Shown in pieces: positions 9,024 to 17,684 of a stretch of DNA of 64,000 bases (positions are counted from its first letter, which is position 1; each line of letters opens with the position of its first letter). Under the pieces are notes generated by a model that was not told the origin of the DNA, searched no databases, and saw nothing but the letters and a program-made list of their open reading frames with translations. Source of the DNA: Calothrix sp. 336/3 (GTDB lineage: Bacteria > Cyanobacteriota > Cyanobacteriia > Cyanobacteriales > Nostocaceae); the NCBI RefSeq assembly GCF_000734895.2, contig NZ_CP011382.1, forward strand, positions 2,334,700 to 2,398,699, given 5' to 3'. A program made the translations under genes and the position numbers.

Positions 9024-9275
9024 TCCAACAGCCAGAAGGTTGTCACAGAAAGACTCACAGCAGCAAAAATGCCGGGGGAGAATCAAAACTCCATTTCAGC
9101 TATTGACAAAGAGCGATCGCTCAAAACAGAAAACGCTAAAACTATTCAATTATCAAGGTTCTGGGCTTTTGCCGGGGGGCTGGGGTTTTTGACCGTGCTT
9201 TCCCATGGCAGAAAAACTGCTGACTTGATAATAACACCACCACAGCTACAGCGAAACCAGCGAAAGATTAAACCA
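9024..9275 (-). promoter_or_regulatory. CRISPR leader
   Basis: A 252-bp non-coding stretch between the first (newest) repeat and the remnant of Cas2, AT-rich with poly-purine and GGGG runs. On the minus strand it contains CCCAGAACCTTGATAATTGA, similar in style to leader motifs preceding other cyanobacterial arrays (from memory). A HIP1 site lies at about 9114. Placement next to cas2 is the standard leader position. Confidence 0.6.
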
Positions 9276-9377
9276 TCATAAAATAATTGTATCTTCCTGC
9301 CGGGGTTTTTCCGAGCCGTAGGTAATCGTCTTTCGCACCGAACCTGCATCCAAGACATAAATACGCACCGAATCTAC
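9276..9377 (-). pseudogene. cas2: Remnant of cas2 (C-terminal ~33 codons)
   Basis: Reading the minus strand from about 9377 to the TGA at 9276-9278 gives ...DSVRIYVLDAGSVRK followed by TITYGSEKPRQEDTIIL, which is the C-terminal end of Cas2 proteins of cyanobacterial I-D/III loci (known pattern VRIYxLDAG...YGSEkPRQExTIIL). The whole N-terminal part, including the catalytic Asp of Cas2, is absent. It is out of frame with the Cas4 fragment that directly precedes it; the two overlap by only a few bases. This marks the right-hand end of a deletion. Confidence 0.75.
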
Positions 9378-9568
9378 TGATGGCGGTAAATGGTTTTTTC
9401 TCCTTCGATGTATTTACCTTCGTCATCGATATTGCGGTGTAAATGACGACCAATAATAATATGTTCGTTGTCAGCATTTTCCCCTAATTCGTATTCCAGA
9501 AAAAAGCGACGTGGACAATATTCCCAAGCATTTAAATAAGCTAGGGGTAGATAAAATTGCTCGCTCAT
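9374..9568 (-). pseudogene. cas4: Remnant of cas4 (N-terminal 64 codons)
   Basis: The 64-residue frame starts MSEQFYLPLAYLNAWEYCPRRFFLEY, the N-terminus of Cas4 with its first iron-sulfur cysteine (residue 18), and reads on through NEHIIIGRHLHRNID. It then stops after YRHQ, where intact Cas4 (about 180-210 residues) would continue with the RecB-like nuclease core and the three C-terminal cysteines. The stop is created by fusion to the Cas2 tail. Cas4 normally trims prespacers; this stump cannot. Confidence 0.8.
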
Positions 9569-9717
9569 AGCTATTTTAGATTTTGGATTGGAGATATTTA
9601 CGGTGCGTTACGATTTGCGATCGCGGTTTAGATAAGACAATTCGATAAATCAAAAACTTGGCAGAAACGCGATATTCACCACGAAAAATCCTTAACCGAA
9701 CCTTATTAATTGGTGTT

Positions 9718-10656
9718 TTATTTCCCCCTTGTCCCCCTTTTCTCCCCCCTCCCCTTTGTCCCCCTTTCCTCCCCCCTCCCCTTTGTCCCCCTCATCTCCC
9801 TCATCTCCCTCATCCCCAAACATAACTGTGTTTGTCCCATTCCCATGGCGGTTTTTCGACCAACTCCGGCAAAAAAGGCGAAATTAGCCAAAATTGTGGC
9901 AAAACGTGCGGTTTCATTGTCATTAAATCGGTAGCGTACCCAACCTTGCGCTCCCACTTCTGCACCACCTTCCATTTTCAGTGCATAGGTTTTGAGTTCG
10001 TAGGCAGAAACTGTCCCATTCCATTCACAATTAGGTAGGTGGTATTGTGTGGGTGCGAAAATATTCCAGCGTCGTTGCAGGGAATTAAATACTAATTCGG
10101 GTAAGGGGAAGGTTTGGATGTTTTGATTTTGTTTGAAACTGGTGGGAGATAAAAAGTTTAATTCGATGTCATGTAAAACCTGGGGTGGGTTGGATAATAG
10201 CGAATAATCTGCTGCTCCTGCGAGTTGATGGGTTCCCGGTAATGCATATAAATTCCGCAATACAAAGCGAAAATCAGCGAGTGCTATGGCTTGAGTTTCA
10301 GACTGTTCAAATCCTCGCATTAAGGGTTCGATTAAACTACCATCTAATAAGCTAATCCGAAAGTAGAAATAATCGCCAATTCGGGTTCCTTCGCGACGAC
10401 GGTTTCCCAGTAGGTTGGAAATTGTAATTGGTGAATTTTGAGCATTGTGGATTGATTCCGCGATCGCGGGATTTGCGATCGCTATCCAATGTAAAACTAG
10501 TGCGTGTAAAGCACGGGACAGAGTGGGTGGTATTTCTCCATTTTCTGCTGCTGCTAACTCGACGACAATTGAATGTAGGGTGGTGGATTTGTTTGTATAT
10601 GAATTGGTGATATTATCGGATAATTCATGCTGTAGCTGCGAGGTTTCCGGCTCCAT
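9718..10656 (-). CDS. cas6: CRISPR pre-crRNA endoribonuclease Cas6
   Basis: 312 residues. The C-terminal glycine-rich loop FFAGVGRKTAMGMGQ (about 272-286) is the Cas6 RNA-binding signature, and NLLGNRRREGTRIGDYFYFRISLLDG near the N-terminal third matches large cyanobacterial Cas6 proteins. It cleaves the repeat hairpin to make crRNAs. It overlaps csc1 by 32 bp. Odd feature: after the canonical end the frame runs on into about 25 residues of REMR/GTKGRGE-type repeats encoded by a C-rich tandem repeat (9720-9812), so the tail is probably an accidental extension. Confidence 0.88.
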   Translation of the reverse strand: MEPETSQLQHELSDNITNSYTNKSTTLHSIVVELAAAENGEIPPTLSRALHALVLHWIAIANPAIAESIHNAQNSPITISNLLGNRRREGTRIGDYFYFRISLLDGSLIEPLMRGFEQSETQAIALADFRFVLRNLYALPGTHQLAGAADYSLLSNPPQVLHDIELNFLSPTSFKQNQNIQTFPLPELVFNSLQRRWNIFAPTQYHLPNCEWNGTVSAYELKTYALKMEGGAEVGAQGWVRYRFNDNETARFATILANFAFFAGVGRKTAMGMGQTQLCLGMREMREMRGTKGRGEERGTKGRGEKRGTRGK

Positions 10657-11434
10657 AAAATGCTCCTTGGGGTAGATGAATTTGTTCGGGGATTTGTTCG
10701 TATTCTCCTGGATTTAATTGGGATTGAAATGTTTCCCAATCTTGTTTCTGTTTATCATCCTTTTTGTTAGTAAATAAATACTCACCATTTAATTGAGCTT
10801 GACTAATTAAACTAGCGGGAGGCATGACAATTCGATTATAAAGAAGAATGCGGGTATTGCTGGCTAAATCTAAGGGGTTTAAGGGATGGGAACAAATATA
10901 ATTTCCCGATTTGTTTTTTAGGAGATTGTCGGGAATTTTGATAGTTTCAACTTTGATTTTTGCAGCCCATTTACCTAATCGAATCCAATGGGGTATTTTG
11001 ATATCATCGGGAGCGATAATATAGGTACGGTATTGACTGCCAACTGCTAATTCTTTGGCTCTACCGTAATTAATCGGATAATTTTTTTCTGCACCTTTAT
11101 CACCAAATTGTTTAGATTTACCATAGTAAGCAACTTGGGCAGATTTAAAGGTATTAATTTGGTAAGACCAATGAATTGGGTGAGCCGGAAATACATAAAT
11201 TTCAGCTTGGTTTAAGTGCAAAAGATTACGCTCGGCTTTATTATCTAAATAGGTTGGTTTTTGAGCCAATTCACCTTGAAGACGATAGGGTTGGGGAATA
11301 TAATCAACCGAAAATAAAGCAAAACTTAGTCCCCAATTATGTAAATATTTTTCCGTTTCATAGAGAATTCCCATCTCTCGCGTGGCGAAAAAGACATTAT
11401 CATGTAATGTCAAAATACAGTGATACAGTGCCAT
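10625..11434 (-). CDS. csc1: Type I-D Cascade subunit Csc1 (Cas5d)
   Basis: 269 residues; a Cas5-family protein specific to type I-D. It begins MALYHCILTLHDNVFFATREMGILYETEKYLHNWGL, the characteristic Csc1 opening, and lies between csc2 and cas6 as in other I-D operons. It caps the 5' end of the crRNA in the effector complex. It overlaps cas6 by 32 bp, and 90 bp separate it from csc2, where a GCGGGC-ATCTT-GCCCGC palindrome (11497-11513) stands. It appears intact. Confidence 0.88.
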   Translation of the reverse strand: MALYHCILTLHDNVFFATREMGILYETEKYLHNWGLSFALFSVDYIPQPYRLQGELAQKPTYLDNKAERNLLHLNQAEIYVFPAHPIHWSYQINTFKSAQVAYYGKSKQFGDKGAEKNYPINYGRAKELAVGSQYRTYIIAPDDIKIPHWIRLGKWAAKIKVETIKIPDNLLKNKSGNYICSHPLNPLDLASNTRILLYNRIVMPPASLISQAQLNGEYLFTNKKDDKQKQDWETFQSQLNPGEYEQIPEQIHLPQGAFYGAGNLAATA

Positions 11435-11496
11435 AGTAAATGAGTTGATCGTATAAACATCTTGCTAGTTGAAAAATATTCGTGATGTATTTGTTT

Positions 11497-11513
11497 GCGG
11501 GCATCTTGCCCGC
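11497..11513. repeat. Small dispersed palindrome GCGGGC-ATCTT-GCCCGC
   Basis: A 6-bp stem with a 5-bp loop between csc2 and csc1. The same palindrome in reverse orientation is at 22610-22626, inside the RelE-like toxin. This is a dispersed REP-like element and could also act as a weak transcript stabiliser between the two cas genes. Confidence 0.6.
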
Positions 11514-11524
11514 TATGATAATAT

Positions 11525-12520
11525 TTACTTACCTTTCTTTTTCAACGCACCAAATGACTCTGCATAGGCTTTTGTTTGTCCGTAGAGTGTAGCCATGGTT
11601 TCCTGCAAACGGGTTTCATCTTGAAATAATTGATTGACTTCACCAATTAAATCTTCTAATTCTGCACCAAAAATTAATTTATTTTTCCGTACTGGTTCTG
11701 CACTCAACAAATTATTTGACACTGTTTCCACCTGCTGTAAAATATCTGCCACCGGGGTATCCACATCCCCTTTTAATGCATCATAAAGAGCTTGGGTAAA
11801 ATGTAAATTGCTGAATATTTCGCCATCACATAGGACAATTCCACCAAGATAATTTCGCATTGTTCCGGTACGGGATTCTTGAGCGCCATATCTTTTGGTT
11901 CGTAGCAAATTTCCTAATACATACAAAAACCCTTCATAGGTAGAATCGCGTAAAGTTTCCACCGTCGGAAATGTCACTTCTGGAATTACATGATCTAATT
12001 CGTTAATGCTGCTCCGCATTTCCCCTGCTTCGCTCATAGTTCCCCCTTCAAAGGGTGCATTAAAAGTGAAACTACGGTGGGATTCTTCGTAAGCACTCAG
12101 GGAAAAAGCCGAATCGGAATAAACTTTAGAACGTTCTGAACCACTATCACCGATCGCAAACCCATAGATAATACAATCGGGGCATTTTTTACAGGAATTT
12201 TCACCATTATATTCGCAATATTTATCTTTTACCGATGCATCAGCACTAGTAAGATTTAAACCGCGTAATAATTCCCTTCCTGCAAGTCGTTCGGGGGTGG
12301 TTTGTTTGCGCTTGAACATGACTAAACGACTGATTTGTTTTTTGCTTGCATCGGTATTTCCCAAACCTGCTTGGGTTCTAGCTGTATTTAAAATTCCATC
12401 GGTTTGGAATACGGGAAAAGATTGACTGTGACGCAGCATAATAAAGTGGATATATTTACCCGATGCGAGACGAGGGAATGAGGTTTGGAATTCGGGTTTT
12501 AAGGTTGAGAGAATAGTCAT
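11525..12520 (-). CDS. csc2: Type I-D Cascade backbone subunit Csc2 (Cas7d)
   Basis: 331 residues, the normal length for Csc2. A Zn-ribbon-like CEYNGENSCKKCPDC lies at about 127-141 and GFAIGD follows, both typical of Csc2. Multiple copies form the crRNA-binding filament. It lies 58 bp downstream of cas10d. It appears complete. Confidence 0.9.
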   Translation of the reverse strand: MTILSTLKPEFQTSFPRLASGKYIHFIMLRHSQSFPVFQTDGILNTARTQAGLGNTDASKKQISRLVMFKRKQTTPERLAGRELLRGLNLTSADASVKDKYCEYNGENSCKKCPDCIIYGFAIGDSGSERSKVYSDSAFSLSAYEESHRSFTFNAPFEGGTMSEAGEMRSSINELDHVIPEVTFPTVETLRDSTYEGFLYVLGNLLRTKRYGAQESRTGTMRNYLGGIVLCDGEIFSNLHFTQALYDALKGDVDTPVADILQQVETVSNNLLSAEPVRKNKLIFGAELEDLIGEVNQLFQDETRLQETMATLYGQTKAYAESFGALKKKGK

Positions 12521-12578
12521 AGTTTTGTTGAGTTGATTGTAGATTTAGTGATGCAGAGATGGAAATTTATATATCTTT

Positions 12579-15512
12579 CTATGTGTCCTTTTGTGCGGAT
12601 GATTTGGCTGATTTTTCCTGCAAAGCTAACCAGCGATAGGCAAATTCTGCACCGGATTTGATGCGGTTACGATTCTCTTGTAATAATGCGCGATCGCCTT
12701 TATAAAGTCTCATAAATAATTCCCGCACACAAGTTGTTACAAATTCATGGATTGCCATTAATTCTTTTTCTTCGCGGATGGCAAAATCTACAGTTTTATC
12801 CATAATCAAAGGACGCTTGTAAACTTCTTGACGTTGGATTGCATCTTTAATTTGTCCCGATGCTTGCAATATCAAATTATCCCCATCTATTTGTTGTGGT
12901 ACTGATAAAATTATTTCCAAAGCTTTCGATATTGGCAGTAAAATTGTGTGGCTGGATTCACTGAGATTTGCTTGGTAGAATACACGATATTGTCTGACAA
13001 TTTTTTCGATTAGTTCCATGATATAAGCTCCGCGATCGCCATGTGATTTATCTTGTTCAATCCATTTATTTGCATATTCCCAATAACGGTAGATTTCCTC
13101 ATTACTAGGTTCTCGTTTGTCCTCTCGTAGTTTTGCCGTTGCCATACTGAAAATATTGAGTACATTAGTTGTCACCTCCCGTACTGTTTTAATTAAATCT
13201 CGCCATTTAGAATCGGGTGGGGAACTACGAGTATCTAAATGCAAACTGTAGGCAATTAATAATCGCTGCATAGCTCGTTCAAAATCTTGAATTCGTAAGG
13301 AATTAGAGATACCAAGTAAATTCCAAAATGATGCTGGAGCATCGAGAATTACCGATTCTTTAAAGTCACTGTCGGAGTTGTATAGAGGAACCGAGCTACT
13401 AGTAGCAATGACTTTTACCCCTAATAAAATTGGTAATGATAACGCTAAAAAAGCTGGCTTTACCCATGCATCAGTGAGGGTTTTACCTCTGGTTGTTGTG
13501 TAATTCATTGCCATAAAATGCAAGTTATCTTTTTCATATTTATCTTTCTGAAAACGTCCTAATTCTACTTCTTCATTTAACCAGTTAACTGTTTGTAAAG
13601 CGTTCAATTTCATCCCATTCCCTAACCATTGCTTACGCACATCCCACAGGTTTACCTGCTTCATATTATTCACTAATAATTTAATAGCATTCGCTGTTTG
13701 GGGAGAATAAACATAGGCAGGAAAAATATATAAAAACACTGGCTGTTGTTCTTCGAGTTTTCCGGCTGGAACTGACCAAAAAGCCTGTCTTAAGAGCATT
13801 TCTAAAGCATAAATTTTAGATATACCCCGTTTAATTTGTCTACCTCCCAAGGCATTTTTATTACTATATTGTTGAGGTTTAAATAAAACCACCGAATCCA
13901 TTTGGTCTTCTGAAGGAAATCCAGGGGAACTTAAGGAACAAATAGGTTGTTTTGCTAGTTTGGTTTTGGCATTGGTATAAGCAGCAAATTCAGCTTCAAA
14001 GGAAGTATTATGACTATTCCATCCCTTCACTTCTAAATATTGACTTAAGTAATCATAGAAAATATCTCGAATGGGACTGGAATGCTGAGGAAGTAAATTA
14101 TTTTTCCTTGCCCAAATTGTTAAATTCTCTGCCCATGTTTCCATTTTTTCGGATATATCTTCCGGTTGGAGCGTCGCATTACTTGCCACATAATATGCTG
14201 CTGCATGATACCAACCATAATTTACACCTCCTGCTTGCAATTGAGTTTGTTCAGGAGATATTTTGTCTTGGATTTTGAGAGTACTCAGCATCCAATTGAT
14301 ATATTCCGTCGAATTACTAAAAAATTCCTTTTGCGTGAGAAAAATAAATTCAGCAATTCTATCAGCGCGAATATCTGCACCTTGGTTTAAAAATTCCCGT
14401 TCGGACTCGCTTAAATCTAGCTTTTCTAAACGTTTAGGAGTTGCAGGGTTTTTGATGTTAGTAACTTTTACGTCAATAACTCGCGGTAATTTAGGAATTA
14501 ATTCGGCTGGAGAAAATAATTCTAAAGTCTGCGGTGCAACTTTTAATCCTTTCCCGTCACGCTTAAAACCAATATCTCCCCCCATCATTCGACTTGCTAA
14601 CGCACCACTAACTTGTTCCCAAATATATGCTTGTAAATCGGAAATATCTGGTGTATTCGTATCGGTTGGAGCTAAATAAATTGCACCTTGAGCAAAAAAT
14701 AAAATTGGTTCCCAATCGAGTGCTTTTGCAAATTGAATTGTGGCATTATGAATACCATTGCTGAGAATTCCTACAGTGTCTCGCAAACGATGGTAGACAA
14801 GTTGTTTATTAATACTCAAAAAACGTAATTGCTCGCGCAGTCTATCCCCTCCAGTTTGGGTATCCGTATCTGCTGGATCGCAAAAATGTACCGCGATATC
14901 ACCAAAAGCTAACAAACGACGCAGGGGATTTTCCAAACGACGGCGATCGCCTGTTTTCATTTTAGACCAGTTCGCGGGATAAAGATTGGTACTGGTTTTA
15001 CCTTGGGTATTTTGAGCTAAATAGGCAATTTCTGGTAAATAATCTCGCCATTCCTGCCAAAATAGTTCAAATTCGAGCTTTTCCCCCAATTCACGACAAA
15101 CATTGATGATTTCTTCAACTTCCCAATTCTTGGGTGTTTCCTCTCCCTGTCCGTTGCAATATTTATTATAATCGTGCAGTGTTAATCCCAAACATAGTAA
15201 ATACTTTTCCACATCGGCAAGAGGTTCTGCGAGATATTTACTAATATTCCAAGCTGTTAATAAACCATTGAGAACGTGAACTAATAAGCTTTGATCGGCA
15301 AAATTTGAGAACCTTTGAGCTTTTTCTTGGGCATATTTATCGCCAAGTTGAGATAACATTTGTAAATGAGCTTCATAGGAGCCACCCAATGCCGAAATTA
15401 AGCCAAATTCCCGTTCCAACGCTGGTAATAATTTCTCGATATACAAACATAAAATCGGGTCTGTATCTTCTGGTAGTGTTTCGATGAGTAATGTTTGAAG
15501 TAATGTAGACAT
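12579..15512 (-). CDS. cas10d: Type I-D large subunit Cas10d (Csc3) with HD nuclease domain
   Basis: 977 residues. The N-terminal HD nuclease domain shows His79 and the pair His113-Asp114 (LTLHDYNKY), which in type I-D replaces the HD normally carried by Cas3. A divergent Cas10 palm-like middle and an alpha-helical C-terminal domain follow. In active systems it recognises the PAM and cuts DNA together with the Cas3 helicase. The gene is open and full length although its partner Cas3 is truncated 129 bp upstream. Confidence 0.9.
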   Translation of the reverse strand: MSTLLQTLLIETLPEDTDPILCLYIEKLLPALEREFGLISALGGSYEAHLQMLSQLGDKYAQEKAQRFSNFADQSLLVHVLNGLLTAWNISKYLAEPLADVEKYLLCLGLTLHDYNKYCNGQGEETPKNWEVEEIINVCRELGEKLEFELFWQEWRDYLPEIAYLAQNTQGKTSTNLYPANWSKMKTGDRRRLENPLRRLLAFGDIAVHFCDPADTDTQTGGDRLREQLRFLSINKQLVYHRLRDTVGILSNGIHNATIQFAKALDWEPILFFAQGAIYLAPTDTNTPDISDLQAYIWEQVSGALASRMMGGDIGFKRDGKGLKVAPQTLELFSPAELIPKLPRVIDVKVTNIKNPATPKRLEKLDLSESEREFLNQGADIRADRIAEFIFLTQKEFFSNSTEYINWMLSTLKIQDKISPEQTQLQAGGVNYGWYHAAAYYVASNATLQPEDISEKMETWAENLTIWARKNNLLPQHSSPIRDIFYDYLSQYLEVKGWNSHNTSFEAEFAAYTNAKTKLAKQPICSLSSPGFPSEDQMDSVVLFKPQQYSNKNALGGRQIKRGISKIYALEMLLRQAFWSVPAGKLEEQQPVFLYIFPAYVYSPQTANAIKLLVNNMKQVNLWDVRKQWLGNGMKLNALQTVNWLNEEVELGRFQKDKYEKDNLHFMAMNYTTTRGKTLTDAWVKPAFLALSLPILLGVKVIATSSSVPLYNSDSDFKESVILDAPASFWNLLGISNSLRIQDFERAMQRLLIAYSLHLDTRSSPPDSKWRDLIKTVREVTTNVLNIFSMATAKLREDKREPSNEEIYRYWEYANKWIEQDKSHGDRGAYIMELIEKIVRQYRVFYQANLSESSHTILLPISKALEIILSVPQQIDGDNLILQASGQIKDAIQRQEVYKRPLIMDKTVDFAIREEKELMAIHEFVTTCVRELFMRLYKGDRALLQENRNRIKSGAEFAYRWLALQEKSAKSSAQKDT

Positions 15513-15640
15513 AATTTAATCAATTCGTAATTCGTAATTCTTTACCCCACCCTAACCCTCCCCTTGCAAAGGTGAGGGAACTAGATTTTCTCGTTTATCC
15601 CCTTGATAAGGGGGGATTAAGGGGAGTAAAAAGCCATCAA

Positions 15641-16572
15641 TTAAAAAATACTTGATTCAAATCGAGTATTTGTAAACTTTTTGAGATGCCATTTCAACGC
15701 TTCCAAAAGTAAAGCATCTTGATTAAATCCACAGCCATAAGCTTGTTCGCTAGCATCAATCAAACGATATAAACCAAATAAAGGGCTGAGATTGAGAGCG
15801 CGACTAACTTCCCAATGACTACTTTGTTTATTTTTATTAACTGGTACTAGAAAAGCTAGTAATTTCTTATTTCGTAAACAACTAATTACATCTGCTTGAG
15901 GATGTCCAATTATATTTACCTTATCTACTAAACAAAGCTCCCCAATCTTCAACTCACCACTGCTACGATTGCACTGCAATTTAATATCAATGCGCTCATC
16001 TACCCATTTTTGAACTCGTAAATAAACCTGAATAAATTCTTCGGGAAACTCCTCCTCACCTCGTCCCGATTTACCCGCAGCATCCAAAAACGTAGCGCGA
16101 TCACACACTTCCACCAATGCATGGGGTAACAATCTCAGCAAATCATAAGTGTAAAAATTACTACCACTCCCCTGACTATCCCAAACCGCAGCTTGTAGTG
16201 TAGAACCTCCACGAAAGCGCAATAATTCCTTTTGAATCGCTTTTTCTAGGTCAGTTTTATTTTTTTTAGACCATTCGTACTGTCCCGATTCGATACTCTT
16301 CGGATAAAGCTTCTGCAAATCTTCCATCATGCGTTCGCGCACTGTTTGACTCACTTTTGCGTTCTCTTGCGTCATCCTTGCAAACATACCCTGTGCTTGC
16401 TTTGCTCCCCAACATTGCCGATATTTGGCAAACTCTTTGGGTGGATCGAATGCATCCGCGATCGCATCTGCTAAAGTTGCTCGTGAAACTGCTTGCTCCC
16501 TAATTAAAGTTTCTGGTAATTTTTCCTGTAATTTTGCCATTACCCAAGGTGTGTGACTTGGGACTAAAATAA
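15641..16572 (-). pseudogene. cas3: Truncated type I-D cas3 (C-terminal ~310 codons only)
   Basis: From the internal ATG at 16540 there are 299 residues (AKLQEKLPETLIREQAVS... to the natural end); the frame extends upstream to the junction near 16572 with KIILVPSHTPWV. This matches the C-terminal domain of the HD-less Cas3 of type I-D (about 700-750 residues). The whole RecA-like helicase core, with Walker A and DExH motifs, is missing. The break coincides with the end of a truncated YhaV toxin gene, so the loss came with a rearrangement. It cannot supply helicase activity. Confidence 0.78.
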
Positions 16573-16884
16573 TTTTAATTCTGGGGTATCAAATGCTCGG
16601 AAAAATAACCGATATCTCTCCAGTAAACCCATTTTCTTGACTCTTCCGTAGCGTTTTAATGCTCCTGTCAAAGCAAAGTAGCTCGCAAAAGGATCGGAAG
16701 TAATTTTGGTTTCAACGGCAACAGTAATAGCAGCGAATAACTTCACCCTTGCATGGGTTTTAAACTCACTATTTGGTAGCTTTTCCTTTAATTTGGAAAC
16801 ACGATCGAACAATTCTTGATACTGACTTCCAAATAGTTGTGGATGAAAATAAATCTCCCAACCATTACTGACAAAATTAGCCAT
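16564..16884 (-). pseudogene. Truncated YhaV-type ribonuclease toxin
   Basis: 106 residues, starting MANFVSNGWEIYFHPQLF and including YRLFFRAFD. It is nearly identical to the first 103 residues of the intact 155-residue toxin at 38524. After DTPELK the frame enters the cas3 remnant and stops two codons later, so the C-terminal third (VILWLGFPRKEGAKDDCY..., conserved in YhaV) is gone. YhaV enzymes are RelE-superfamily mRNA interferases; this copy is probably inactive. Confidence 0.8.
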
Positions 16885-17212
16885 CTTCTAGCAATTCGTC
16901 CTCTAATTCCACACCCTCAATTAATTTATTTGCAGCCTCAGACATTTCGATCGTGTAAGGTTGCAAGCTATTATTTTTTAATGCTTCCGTCGTGGCAAAG
17001 TCGAGAAATAGCCGCATCATTAGCGAATCGTCCTCCTCCTCTTCATCAATAGATTCGGGAATAATTTTGACGATCGCGGTGTCGGGAGACAATACTTCTA
17101 TCCAACCGGAAGCATTCGCAAACTGGGGATATTCGCGGTAAAACTCTGCTGGCAATCGAAATCCCGCACTGTTACCAATTTTAGTGCTACGAATTTTGTA
17201 GGAGTTGCTCAT
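16877..17212 (-). CDS. PrlF/AbrB-type antitoxin (partner of truncated YhaV)
   Basis: 111 residues from ATG 17212 (MSNSYKIRSTKIGNSAGFRLP). The N-terminal ~50 residues form an AbrB/MazE-like swapped-hairpin DNA-binding domain and the acidic C-terminal half (EEEEDD...) would wrap the toxin. The stop overlaps the toxin start by 8 bp. An ATG at 17221 is possible but lies inside the palindromic operator. It likely still represses its own promoter and that of the second copy. Confidence 0.78.
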   Translation of the reverse strand: MSNSYKIRSTKIGNSAGFRLPAEFYREYPQFANASGWIEVLSPDTAIVKIIPESIDEEEEDDSLMMRLFLDFATTEALKNNSLQPYTIEMSEAANKLIEGVELEDELLEDG

Positions 17213-17215
17213 GAT

Positions 17216-17232
17216 GTACATACGTGATGTAC
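17216..17232. promoter_or_regulatory. Operator-like palindrome GTACAT-N5-ATGTAC (copy 1)
   Basis: The inverted repeat GTACAT/ATGTAC with a 5-bp spacer sits directly before the antitoxin start, as expected for autoregulation by an AbrB-fold antitoxin. It is identical to the site at 38176-38192. Confidence 0.55.
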
Positions 17233-17312
17233 TTACATAATAGCAATTTGTGGAGAGACTTTGGGGAAGTGGCAACTTCAACTTTGTTGGCACACTTCCA
17301 CAATCCACACAA

Positions 17313-17513
17313 CTACTTTTGTTTATCCTCCAGCTTGCCAGCTTGTTGCAATACAGGTACGCACTGGTTAATTAGCCAAATCAAAACTTCTATTGGTGCG
17401 TCTCCCTGTTGGATGCGGTTGTCAGCTTGGATACCAACAAGCATGAGCTTCACAATCAGTAATAACGCGATCGCTTTCTGACTCAAGCTGGAATTGGGTT
17501 TGCGTGCAGACAT
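17313..17513 (-). CDS. Small hypothetical protein
   Basis: 66 residues (MSARKPNSSLSQKAIALLLIVKLMLVGIQADNRI...). GAGG lies 9 bases before ATG 17513, a reasonable ribosome site, and codon usage looks normal. No family recognised; the first half is mildly hydrophobic. It precedes the antitoxin by 300 bp on the same strand but lies outside the 698-bp duplication, so it is not part of that module. Confidence 0.4.
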   Translation of the reverse strand: MSARKPNSSLSQKAIALLLIVKLMLVGIQADNRIQQGDAPIEVLIWLINQCVPVLQQAGKLEDKQK

Positions 17514-17684
17514 TTGGTGTACCTCGTTTTTTTGCTTACGAGGTGAATTATTTTTTTGGGTTACTTAACACACACACTCCCCACGCAGTATCTATAATGC
17601 TTGTAGTATCTCGGTTTGTGGTTTGGGGAAGTTTTTCCGTTTGGGGAAACGAGATTTCTTAATATTTCATTTATATTTTGGTTG

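Larger units (their letters stand above)
16573..17270 (-). repeat. 698-bp inverted duplication, copy 1 (PrlF/YhaV module)
   Basis: Near-identical (a few percent differences) and opposite in orientation to 38138-38835. The left limit is inside the toxin gene at the junction with cas3; the right limit is just upstream of the shared operator/promoter region. Both copies are 698 bp long with no obvious transposase or terminal repeats. Confidence 0.85.
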
